From Candidatus Omnitrophota bacterium (lineage in GTDB: Bacteria > Ratteibacteria > UBA8468 > B48-G9 > JAFGKM01): a stretch of DNA of 31,404 nucleotides. Under the pieces are notes generated by a model. That model saw only the letters and a program-made list of their open reading frames with translations, searched no databases and was not told where the DNA came from. Made by a program: the position numbers and the translations under genes. Of this stretch, positions 1 through 6,213 are shown in pieces (within the stretch, counting starts at the first letter, position 1; every line of letters starts with the position of its first letter). The DNA lies in assembly GCA_023819545.1 (NCBI GenBank), contig JAMWCA010000002.1, positions 1 to 31,404 on the forward strand, given 5' to 3'.

Positions 1-542
1 GTATTTCCTATTCCCATATCTCCAACACCAACTATATCTATCTTATCTTTCATACTTTCAACAATTTCAATTCCAACTTCAATTGAACTTGTTGCCTCTT
101 TTTTTGTCATTGCTGGCTCTTTCTTCATATTTTTAGTTCCAAAATTAATCTTTCTATCAATAAAATTCTTGCTCTCTGTAATTATTTTTTTCTTAACTCC
201 AATATCAATAACAATAACTTTTGCATTTATCTGCCTTGCTAAAACATTTATACCTGCTCCACCATTCAAAAAATTATAAACCATTTGCTGTGTAACTTCT
301 TGTGGATACGCACTAATTTTCTCTTCACAAACACCATGGTCAGCAGCAAAAACAAAGATATATTTATTTTCAACATTAGGAGTAATTGTATTTTTTATCA
401 TCCCTATCTTTTTCGCAAGTTGTTCAAGTTTTCCTAAACTCCCCAATGGCTTTGTTAAATTATCAAGTTTTGCCTGAATTTTAACTCCTATATTTTCATT
501 AATTGGTTCAATCTTACTCACAACTTCTTTAATCTTATCCAT
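1..542 (-). CDS. cobT: Nicotinate-nucleotide--dimethylbenzimidazole phosphoribosyltransferase, partial (3' end outside window)
   Basis: CobT transfers phosphoribose from nicotinate mononucleotide to the lower-ligand base (for example dimethylbenzimidazole), making the alpha-ribotide that becomes the nucleotide loop of cobalamin. About 180 N-terminal codons are present. Read on the minus strand from ATG at 542, the protein contains TKPLGSLGKLE near residue 30 and FAADHGVCEE followed by SAYPQEVTQQM and NGGAGINVLAR, which are characteristic CobT substrate-binding blocks. The C-terminal half with the catalytic Glu lies beyond the window. The start overlaps the end of cobU by 8 bases, and a GGAG lies just upstream inside cobU, so the two are translationally coupled. 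Family assignment is firm; which base it uses cannot be told. Confidence 0.93.
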   Translation of the reverse strand, partial: MDKIKEVVSKIEPINENIGVKIQAKLDNLTKPLGSLGKLEQLAKKIGMIKNTITPNVENKYIFVFAADHGVCEEKISAYPQEVTQQMVYNFLNGGAGINVLARQINAKVIVIDIGVKKKIITESKNFIDRKINFGTKNMKKEPAMTKKEATSSIEVGIEIVESMKDKIDIVGVGDMGIGN

Positions 543-1056
543 ATTTGTCTCCTTTTAATTTTAAAGGGATACCACTAACCATTAGATAAAAAATATCACT
601 ATTTTCTGCAATAATTTGATGAACAATCCCGATTATATCTCTAAAATCTCTTGCAAGTTTATTTTCAGGGACTATGCCCCAACCAACTTCATTTGAAATA
701 ATTATTGCTGAACAATTTGCATCTTTTATATTTTCAATTAACTTTTCTACCTTTCTAATAATATCTTTTTCTTTATATCCCTTTATGATTAAATTTGTTA
801 TCCATGTAGTTAAACAATCTATAATATAATCATTATCCCTCCCTATAAAATTTTCTATATCAATTTCCTCTTCAATTGTCTTCCATTTTTCAGGTCTTGA
901 TTCTTTATGCTTTCTTATCCTTTCTCTCATCTCATCATCAATTTCTTTTCCAGTTGCAATAAAAACAACATTTTTAAATTCTTCTTTAGCGATTTTAACT
1001 GCAAACTTACTTTTACCACTTCTCACATGTCCAGTTATAAAAATTATCTTCCCCAT
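535..1056 (-). CDS. cobU: Adenosylcobinamide kinase / adenosylcobinamide-phosphate guanylyltransferase
   Basis: CobU phosphorylates adenosylcobinamide and then attaches GMP, giving the GDP-cobinamide that receives the CobT product. The 173-residue protein is close to the usual family length. It opens with a P-loop variant, TGHVRSGKSKFA (residues 8-19), followed by the VVFIATG strand and DDEMRERIRKHKESRP, the segment that carries the family's guanylylated His (here H49 or close to it). DCLTTWITNL and IIISNEVGWGIVPENKLARDFRD are further CobU signatures. It starts 2 bases after the stop of the prepilin-like gene and has no clear Shine-Dalgarno of its own, so translation probably depends on the upstream gene. 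It likely belongs to the riboswitch-controlled operon. Confidence 0.95.
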   Translation of the reverse strand: MGKIIFITGHVRSGKSKFAVKIAKEEFKNVVFIATGKEIDDEMRERIRKHKESRPEKWKTIEEEIDIENFIGRDNDYIIDCLTTWITNLIIKGYKEKDIIRKVEKLIENIKDANCSAIIISNEVGWGIVPENKLARDFRDIIGIVHQIIAENSDIFYLMVSGIPLKLKGDKYG

Positions 1057-1058
1057 TT

Positions 1059-1787
1059 TTATTCAAGGTCATATAAACTATCATCAGTAGATAAATCAGC
1101 CAATGAAGAATTACGTGTATATATATTATATTTTGTTTTTATTCCTTCAACATGACCATCACAGAAAGCAACATTCGCAACTCCATTATGCCTGAAATGA
1201 ACATTTGGTGACCAATGATAAGGGTCAGAAGGTGCTCTTAAATAATTATTTCCTATTATTTCATTTGTATATGTAGACCAGATTGCACTATCACATAATA
1301 ATATTGTTTCTGATGGTTTTTTAATTCTTGAGAGTTTTGTTGGAGGTTGTGCCTGACTATTCCCATTATAATCAAAATATCCACCACCTATGTAGGTTGC
1401 ATTATAGGCATAACCTGTAAATGGTCTATCATATGACTTAATAATCTTTTTGGCAGTTGGGCATTCAAAAATACCCTTTGTCAGATAACTTCCAATAATT
1501 CCTGGCCTATAAGTTGCCCACGAGTTGGGATCATCAGTTGCAAAATCCCATCCAATTTCAGATGTATAGGTTAAATAGTAAGTCGGTGGGAAATAATCAT
1601 CGTTATCCTGAACATACATTAAAAAAGCGAGTGCCAAATTTTTTAAATTATTCATACAAGTTGCCTGCCTTGCTTTTTCTCTTGCCTTTGCAAGTGCTGG
1701 CATAAGCATTGCAGCAAGAATACCAATAATCGCAACTACTACAAGTAATTCTATTAATGTAAAGCCATATTTTTTTATTTTTTTCAT
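1059..1787 (-). CDS. Prepilin-like (type II/IV pseudopilin) protein with DUF1559-type C-terminus
   Basis: The 242-residue protein starts with a short basic leader and the prepilin cleavage/methylation motif GFTLIELLVVVAIIGIL (residues 8-22). Cleavage after G8 with E13 at position +5 is the canonical arrangement. The hydrophobic helix continues to about residue 32. The rest is a soluble domain rich in Tyr/Asn/Pro that ends with HFRHNGVANVAFCDGHVEGI, the late His...DGHVE block typical of DUF1559 proteins in Planctomycetes, Lentisphaerae and Omnitrophota. The start has a strong AAGGAGGAGG. It is the first sizeable gene after a cobalamin riboswitch and is separated from cobU by only 2 bases. Its function is unknown; a surface or periplasmic filament subunit is the family expectation. 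Confidence 0.9.
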   Translation of the reverse strand: MKKIKKYGFTLIELLVVVAIIGILAAMLMPALAKAREKARQATCMNNLKNLALAFLMYVQDNDDYFPPTYYLTYTSEIGWDFATDDPNSWATYRPGIIGSYLTKGIFECPTAKKIIKSYDRPFTGYAYNATYIGGGYFDYNGNSQAQPPTKLSRIKKPSETILLCDSAIWSTYTNEIIGNNYLRAPSDPYHWSPNVHFRHNGVANVAFCDGHVEGIKTKYNIYTRNSSLADLSTDDSLYDLE

Positions 1788-1848
1788 TTCCTCCTCCTTT
1801 TTTAATTTTAAAAGTTTCTATGACTGATTTAATTTTCACACTCTGTTT

Positions 1849-1863
1849 TTAAATTTTGCTCAT
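1849..1863 (-). other. Four-codon minigene (Met-Ser-Lys-Ile-stop) with a strong ribosome binding site
   Basis: Immediately downstream of the riboswitch terminator the minus-strand RNA reads AGGAGGTGAT, five bases, then ATG AGC AAA ATT TAA. The Shine-Dalgarno (plus-strand 1868-1877) is a long perfect match to the usual anti-SD of bacterial 16S rRNA, better than that of most genes in this window, yet it serves only four codons. It may be the remnant of a longer leader gene, a translated leader that affects mRNA stability, or a standby site. The sequence is certain; function is inference. Confidence 0.4.
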
Positions 1864-1881
1864 TTTTATCACCTCCTCTCT

Positions 1882-1914
1882 AAAATAAAAAACCCGCCAC
1901 ATAATTGTGGCGGG
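1882..1914 (-). terminator. Rho-independent terminator of the cobalamin riboswitch expression platform
   Basis: On the minus strand a 9-bp GC-rich stem, CCCGCCACA / TGTGGCGGG, with loop ATTA is followed by UUUUUUAUUUU. It lies between the aptamer and the first gene, where a transcription attenuator would sit. Its 5' arm plus loop (1912-1903) can instead pair with the segment just 3' of aptamer stem P1, giving a mutually exclusive antiterminator. Confidence 0.88.
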
Positions 1915-1935
1915 CTGCACCCGTTTCCCTTTGCC

Positions 1936-1965
1936 AATTTCTTTCTGCCCTCGCAGAAAGAAATT
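1936..1965 (-). promoter_or_regulatory. 13-bp perfect hairpin between aptamer and terminator
   Basis: Plus-strand AATTTCTTTCTGC (1936-1948) and GCAGAAAGAAATT (1953-1965) are perfectly complementary across a 4-base loop. The hairpin lies between the two halves of the proposed antiterminator (1975-1966 and 1912-1903) and would bring them together. No U-run follows it on the minus strand, so it is not itself a terminator. Confidence 0.7.
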
Positions 1966-1971
1966 CACCAC

Positions 1972-2147
1972 AATTTGGGGCAGGTCTTCTGACTCGGGCT
2001 TCATCCTACTCGGCTACCTTCCCAGGAGAAAATCTCCCAGTGGTATTTATTGCCTTTCGTCTGCCCTCACAGCTCCGGGGGAGTGGCTGATCATCCTTTT
2101 TTGGGACTACAGCACTTCCCTTTTAAGCCATAAAGGCACCCCAAATT
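1972..2147 (-). promoter_or_regulatory. Cobalamin (B12) riboswitch aptamer
   Basis: On the minus strand the element is closed by a perfect 9-bp P1 stem, AATTTGGGG (2147-2139) with CCCCAAATT (1980-1972). Inside are the conserved cobalamin-riboswitch blocks in order: GGTGCC, a GGCTTAAAAGGGAA stretch, CCACTCCCCCGGAGCTGTGA, CCACTGGGAG...CTGGGAAGG, and GAAGCCCGAGTCAGAAGACCTGCC. The last block is the hallmark 3' end of the AdoCbl class. The aptamer is followed by a 13-bp hairpin and a terminator, so control is probably by premature termination when cobalamin is plentiful. The downstream genes cobU and cobT fit this ligand. Confidence 0.95.
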
Positions 2148-2156
2148 TTTTAGAAA

Positions 2157-2185
2157 ATTATACTTAAATTATTTTTCTTTGTCAA
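2157..2185 (-). promoter_or_regulatory. Consensus sigma-70-type promoter for the riboswitch operon
   Basis: On the minus strand TTGACA (2185-2180), a 17-base spacer and TATAAT (2162-2157) match the housekeeping promoter consensus perfectly. The expected transcription start near 2150 lies only a few bases before aptamer stem P1 (2147), as expected for a riboswitch leader. Confidence 0.88.
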
Positions 2186-2351
2186 TAATTTGTTTCATAA
2201 CACTTTATCATTTTTTTCAACAGAACTAAAATATATCTTCTGTTTGGATAATTTTCTATCTAACTAAAAATAACCTATTTATATCTTTCCCTAAATCAGT
2301 TATCCTTTTTTCCACAATTTTTTAAAAAAACCTCTGACTTTGTATAACTTT
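2186..2351. other. AT-rich spacer between the oxidoreductase gene and the riboswitch promoter
   Basis: No gene, RNA or GC-rich terminator is visible. The only notable structure is AACAGAA (2219-2225) with TTCTGTT (2238-2244), a 7-bp inverted repeat followed on the minus strand by A residues, not U. Transcription of the minus-strand oxidoreductase gene may therefore run on into the riboswitch leader. Confidence 0.5.
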
Positions 2352-3320
2352 TTATTTCCAACTTTTTAAGACATCAAGTCCAACTTTTAGAGATTCATAA
2401 CCATCAATTCCACTAACAACAGGTTTTTTATTATTTTTTACACAATCAATAAAATGCTCGATCTGTCTTTCAAATCCTATACCAAGAGAATTTAAAGGAA
2501 TCGGTCCTATTTTTTCTTCTCCTACTTCTTTTCTCACAACAAAATATTTACCTTTTTCATCTTGAAATCCACCAAATACTAAAACTCCTTCAGGACCAAG
2601 TGCCTGATGAAGATATTGAGATGAAACATTTTTTGGAAGACCCCAACTCCAACATAAAACAAGCATATCACCACTTTCAAATTCAACAATTGTAGTCCCT
2701 GTATCTGGAGATGAGAAGTTTTTAAATTTTGTTAATGAACTTTTAACTTTTTTTACTTTACCAAAGGTAAAAATTGCAAAATCATAAGAGTGAACAGCTC
2801 CATCTACAAAAGGGCCCATTCCTTTTTTGATATCATAATACCATTCAGCAGAAGGTCCATTTCCACCCCATATCTGATGCCATATGACTGGTCTTCCAAT
2901 AATTCTTTTATCCATAAGTTCTTTAAATTTTAACCATTCTTGATCAAATCTTCTTACATAACCAATTTGAAGTATAGCATTATTTTTTTCACATAAATCT
3001 ATCATCTTTTCTGCCTGTTTTAAATTTAAAGCAATTGGTTTTTCACAGAATATATGTTTTTTTGCTTTTGCTGCAAAAGTTACAATTTTATAATGAAGAT
3101 GAGTTGGAGTTGCACAGATAATTGCATTTATATCTGATTTTTCAAGCATATCCTTATAATCTGTGTAAGTTTCTTTAACTTCAAACTCATTTTTAAAAGA
3201 ATTTAAAACTTCTGTATTCACATCAGAAGCTGAAACAATTTCTACATCTTGAAATTTCTTTAAAATATTTGCATGATACCTTCCCATTCCGCCACAACCA
3301 ATTATTCCTATTTTAACCAT
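2352..3320 (-). CDS. Gfo/Idh/MocA-family NAD(P)-dependent oxidoreductase
   Basis: A 322-residue enzyme of the family that oxidises or reduces sugars, inositols and related polyols with a bound nicotinamide cofactor. The N-terminal Rossmann fold shows GIIGCGGMGRYHA (residues 5-17) and ICATPTHLH. CEKPIAL (92-98) carries the catalytic/cofactor Lys of the EKP motif, and VDGAVHSYD (172-180) carries the Asp and His of the active site (D173, H177). Length is typical. The start ATG has GGGAGGG upstream. Substrate cannot be predicted from sequence. The neighbours (a cobalamin operon and a divergently oriented gene) give no hint. It probably has its own promoter in the 76-base divergent gap. Confidence 0.9.
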   Translation of the reverse strand: MVKIGIIGCGGMGRYHANILKKFQDVEIVSASDVNTEVLNSFKNEFEVKETYTDYKDMLEKSDINAIICATPTHLHYKIVTFAAKAKKHIFCEKPIALNLKQAEKMIDLCEKNNAILQIGYVRRFDQEWLKFKELMDKRIIGRPVIWHQIWGGNGPSAEWYYDIKKGMGPFVDGAVHSYDFAIFTFGKVKKVKSSLTKFKNFSSPDTGTTIVEFESGDMLVLCWSWGLPKNVSSQYLHQALGPEGVLVFGGFQDEKGKYFVVRKEVGEEKIGPIPLNSLGIGFERQIEHFIDCVKNNKKPVVSGIDGYESLKVGLDVLKSWK

Positions 3321-3342
3321 TTGCCCTCCCTTTTAACTCTAT

Positions 3343-3370
3343 ATTATATTTCAAGGACAAAAAATGATAA
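3343..3370 (-). promoter_or_regulatory. Possible promoter for the Gfo/Idh/MocA gene
   Basis: On the minus strand TTATCA (3370-3365), 16 bases, then TATAAT (3348-3343). The -10 is perfect and the -35 is weak. It lies in the short gap between divergent genes and would give a leader of about 15 bases. Confidence 0.45.
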
Positions 3371-3396
3371 AATAAAAATAAAAAAGGAGGTAATGT

Positions 3397-3762
3397 ATGG
3401 AATTAAAAATTAAATTTGAAAACTCAGAAATAGAAGTTGAAATATTTGAGACAGAGCTTGGTAAAAAGATAATTGAGAAATTACCGATTAATTCAAAAGC
3501 AAGATTATGGGGAAAAGAAATATATTTTGAAATTCCTGTTAAAAGTCAAATTGAAAATCCGAAAAATGAAGTTGAAAAAGGAGATATTGGATACTGGCCT
3601 GAGGGTAATTGTATGTGTTTATTCTTTGGTCCGACTCCTATAAGCAAAGGAGATAAAATAGTTCCAGCAAGTTCAGTTGAAATAATAGGGAAAATAAAAT
3701 CAGACCTAAAAATTCTTGAAAATGTTAAAAATGGAGAAAAAATAATAGTTGAAAAGAAATGA
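3397..3762 (+). CDS. Cyclophilin-like fold protein (TM1367-type, Cyclophil_like family)
   Basis: A 121-residue cytosolic protein. The central block NPKNEVEKGDIGYWPEGNCM CLFFGPTP, followed by PASSVEIIGKI, matches what I recall of the TM1367-type cyclophilin-like beta-barrel family, including WGKEIYFEIPV before it. Peptidyl-prolyl isomerase activity has not been generally shown for this family, so the biochemical role is open. The ATG at 3397 is chosen because AAGGAGG lies 6 bases upstream; an ATG at 3393 opens only a six-codon frame. The stop overlaps the start of the methyltransferase (ATGA at 3759-3762), so it is the first gene of that transcript. Confidence 0.8.
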   Translation: MELKIKFENSEIEVEIFETELGKKIIEKLPINSKARLWGKEIYFEIPVKSQIENPKNEVEKGDIGYWPEGNCMCLFFGPTPISKGDKIVPASSVEIIGKIKSDLKILENVKNGEKIIVEKK

Positions 3763-4499
3763 GAATAGGAGATTTTTTGGTTGATGAAATTTATTGTGGA
3801 GATGCATTAAAATTATTAAAGAAAATTCCTGATGAGACAATAGATTTAATTATAACAGACCCTCCTTTTGCAATTGATTTTAAAGGGAAAAAGAATAATT
3901 ATAATAGAAAAAATGAAAAAGTAATTGATGGTTATAATGAAATTCCAAAAGAGAAATATTATGATTTCACTTATAGTTGGATAAAAGAAACCTATAGAAT
4001 TTTAAAAGATACAGGTAGTATGTATGTTTTTTCTGGTTGGACAAATCTAAAGACAGTTTTAAATTCTATTGATGATGTTGGGTTTATACAAATAAATCAT
4101 CTGATATGGAAATATCAATTTGGTGTTTATACTAAAAGAAAATTTGTTACAAGCCATTATCATATTTTATTTGTTGTAAAAAATCAAGATAAATATAAAT
4201 TCAATAAGATTGAAGATTATCCAGAAGATGTGATAATTGTAAATAGAGAGTATTGGATAGGGAAATTGAAGACACCAACAAAATTACCAATTGAGCTTGT
4301 GAAAAAATTAATTCTTTTTAGTAGTGATGAGGGTGATATTATTCTTGACCCATTTTTAGGTTCGGGAACGGTTGGAGTAGCAGCAAAATTATTAAAAAGA
4401 CACTTTCTTGGTTTTGAAATTGTTCCTCAATATTGTGATTTTGCTAAAAAAAGAATAAAAGAAATAGAAGGAAATTTGTTCATAAACGGAAATGGATAA
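3759..4499 (+). CDS. Site-specific DNA methyltransferase, beta class (N6-adenine or N4-cytosine)
   Basis: This 246-residue enzyme would transfer a methyl group from S-adenosylmethionine to an exocyclic amino group of DNA. Catalytic motif IV is DPPF (residues 34-37, within LIITDPPFAIDF). The SAM-binding motif I, LDPFLGSGTVGVAA (196-209), comes after it, preceded by KTPTKLPIELVKKLI, which corresponds to the usual HPTxKP block with the His replaced. The order IV before I defines the beta group. Its recognition sequence is unknown. It overlaps both neighbours (4 bases upstream, 8 bases downstream), so it is translated with the glycosylase-like gene that follows. It could be the modification half of a restriction-modification unit or a solitary enzyme. 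Confidence 0.9.
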   Translation: MRIGDFLVDEIYCGDALKLLKKIPDETIDLIITDPPFAIDFKGKKNNYNRKNEKVIDGYNEIPKEKYYDFTYSWIKETYRILKDTGSMYVFSGWTNLKTVLNSIDDVGFIQINHLIWKYQFGVYTKRKFVTSHYHILFVVKNQDKYKFNKIEDYPEDVIIVNREYWIGKLKTPTKLPIELVKKLILFSSDEGDIILDPFLGSGTVGVAAKLLKRHFLGFEIVPQYCDFAKKRIKEIEGNLFINGNG

Positions 4500-5154
4500 T
4501 ATTGATTTTCTTTTAGATTTTACAAGAAAAGTTTGTGAAACTGGAGCCCAGATAATGGCTAAACAAATGAATTCTAAACCTTCTAAATATAATCTTTTTT
4601 TCACACAAACACCAAGAGGAATAGTGTCTATCACACAAGTTCTTGATTATGTTATTCATAGGTGGGGCCTTCCTCTTTGTTGCTTTTTAATTAGAGAGAA
4701 AGATTTAGAAAAGCAAAATAAAATTTCTTATTCACCATTTGTAGATTGGATAGAATCTTTTAAATCTGCCGAATTAATGGCAAGAGAGATTAAGAATAAT
4801 GAAAGATATGGTCTTGGTAGTGCGATAGGACCTAAAGCATGTCATCTTTTTGCTAAATTTTATGTAAGTGTTTTTAAATTAACCAAAAGGAAGGATGATG
4901 GATGGAGTGATATTTCTTATGAGATTCCTTTTGATAGTAATGTGGGAAGAGTTTTATGGAGAACGGGTTTTTTATTATTTTTGGCAGAAGAGAAAGATTA
5001 TGTTGAATATGGAGTAATAAACAAAGGGAAGGGTAAAAAAACAAAGTATTGTTTCAATCATGATAAACCTAAGTGTGAAGAATATCCGTTAAGAAAAGAT
5101 TATTGTAGAGGTTATAATAAAGAAAAAAATTTAATAGAGGAGTATACCACTTAA
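4492..5154 (+). CDS. HhH-GPD DNA glycosylase-like protein coupled to the methyltransferase
   Basis: A 220-residue protein I do not recognise as a named enzyme. LGSAIGPKACHLFAK (residues 108-122) resembles the helix-hairpin-helix of endonuclease III relatives, with K115 where the bifunctional lyase Lys sits. IPFDSNVGRVLWRTGF (145-160) resembles the block that carries the catalytic Asp (D148). The C-terminus CFNHDKPKCEEYPLRKDYC (187-205) looks like the [4Fe-4S] loop, but with Tyr198 for the third Cys and slightly different spacings. The K115-D148 distance is longer than in endonuclease III, somewhat like archaeal AGOG enzymes. It starts 8 bases inside the methyltransferase gene. Possible roles are repair tied to DNA modification or a base-excising restriction partner; both are inference. 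Confidence 0.55.
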   Translation: MDNIDFLLDFTRKVCETGAQIMAKQMNSKPSKYNLFFTQTPRGIVSITQVLDYVIHRWGLPLCCFLIREKDLEKQNKISYSPFVDWIESFKSAELMAREIKNNERYGLGSAIGPKACHLFAKFYVSVFKLTKRKDDGWSDISYEIPFDSNVGRVLWRTGFLLFLAEEKDYVEYGVINKGKGKKTKYCFNHDKPKCEEYPLRKDYCRGYNKEKNLIEEYTT

Positions 5155-5166
5155 CAAGGAGAAATT

Positions 5167-6213
5167 ATGAAAGCAGCAATTTTTTATGGAATAGAAGATA
5201 TAAGAGTTGAACAGATTGAAGAACCAGTTTGTGGGAAAAATGAAATAAAGATTAAGGTTGAATATTGTGCTATATGTGGAACAGATGTAAGGATTTTCTA
5301 TTCAGGACATAAAAAAGTTGTTCCACCAGCAATAATCGGACATGAAATTACAGGAATAGTTGCAGAGATAGGAGAAAATGTTGAATATTCAGATTTAAAA
5401 GTTGGAGATAAAGTTACAGTTGTTACTTCAATTGGTTGTGGAAAATGTAAGATGTGCAAAGGTGGTTTTTATAATTTATGTCCTGATACAAAGGCAATTG
5501 GTTATTTTTATAAAGGTGGATTTGCTGAGTATTTAGTAATTCCTCAAGAGGCAGTTAAACAAAAGGCAGTTTTGAAATTACCTGAAAATCTTTCTCTTTT
5601 AGAAGGGACAATAATTGAACCACTTTCATGCTGTATAAATGGTCAGAATTATTTGAATATAAAAAAAGATGATTTTGTTTTAATTTTTGGTGGTGGTCCT
5701 ATTGGTTTTATGCATGCTTGTTTAGCAAAAGCAATTGGTTGTGAAAAAGTTGTTATTGTTGACCCTGCTTTTGATAGATTGGTTAAATTTGGTAAAAATT
5801 TTTCTGATATAATACTATGGGACTTAAATAAGATAAATTTGAAACAAGAGATTATGGAAATTACAAATGGATTTGGAGCAGATGTTATTATAACTGCCTG
5901 TCCTGCAAAAAAAGCACAGATTGATTCTTTTGATTTAATTGGTTCAAAGGGTAGAATAAGTTTTTTTGGTGGACTTTCAAAAGACGATTCAATAATTCAG
6001 ATTGATTCAAATATTATTCACTATAAGGAAATTTCTGTTTTTGGTGCTTTTGCTTCAAATAGAAATGATTATATAAAAGCAGCAGAGTTAATCTCTTGTG
6101 GAAAAGTAGATGCAAAAAAATTTATAACAGATGTAATACCTCTTGAAAATATTGTTGAAGGAATAAAAAAAATAAAAAAGGGAGAGGGTCTTAAAATTGT
6201 AATAAAAATATAA
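5167..6213 (+). CDS. Zinc-dependent medium-chain alcohol/polyol dehydrogenase
   Basis: A 348-residue NAD(P)-dependent dehydrogenase of the threonine/sorbitol dehydrogenase-like group. Catalytic zinc ligands are visible as C37 (CAICGTD), H59-E60 (GHE) and E151 (EPLSC). The structural zinc lobe has C91, C94, C97 and C105 (CGKCKMCKGG...C). The nucleotide-binding GGGPIG (175-180) is followed by the strand VVIVDP, whose Asp suggests NAD preference. AAGGAG lies 7 bases before the ATG. It ends directly against ribD (the stop is followed at once by ATG), so it is transcribed with the riboflavin genes, although no role in that pathway is known. Substrate is not predictable. Confidence 0.9.
   Translation: MKAAIFYGIEDIRVEQIEEPVCGKNEIKIKVEYCAICGTDVRIFYSGHKKVVPPAIIGHEITGIVAEIGENVEYSDLKVGDKVTVVTSIGCGKCKMCKGGFYNLCPDTKAIGYFYKGGFAEYLVIPQEAVKQKAVLKLPENLSLLEGTIIEPLSCCINGQNYLNIKKDDFVLIFGGGPIGFMHACLAKAIGCEKVVIVDPAFDRLVKFGKNFSDIILWDLNKINLKQEIMEITNGFGADVIITACPAKKAQIDSFDLIGSKGRISFFGGLSKDDSIIQIDSNIIHYKEISVFGAFASNRNDYIKAAELISCGKVDAKKFITDVIPLENIVEGIKKIKKGEGLKIVIKI

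Noticed and set aside
907..1155. 82-codon plus-strand frame antisense to cobU and the prepilin gene
   Set aside because: Overlaps well-supported genes on the other strand; no start signal or family motif.
1905..2167. Open frames on the plus strand across the riboswitch (61 and 86 codons)
   Set aside because: They lie antisense to a clearly structured cobalamin aptamer and terminator, have no ribosome binding site and no recognisable protein features.
2219..2244. AACAGAA/TTCTGTT inverted repeat as a terminator for the Gfo/Idh/MocA gene
   Set aside because: The stem is AT-rich and is followed by A residues, not a U-run, in the direction of that gene.
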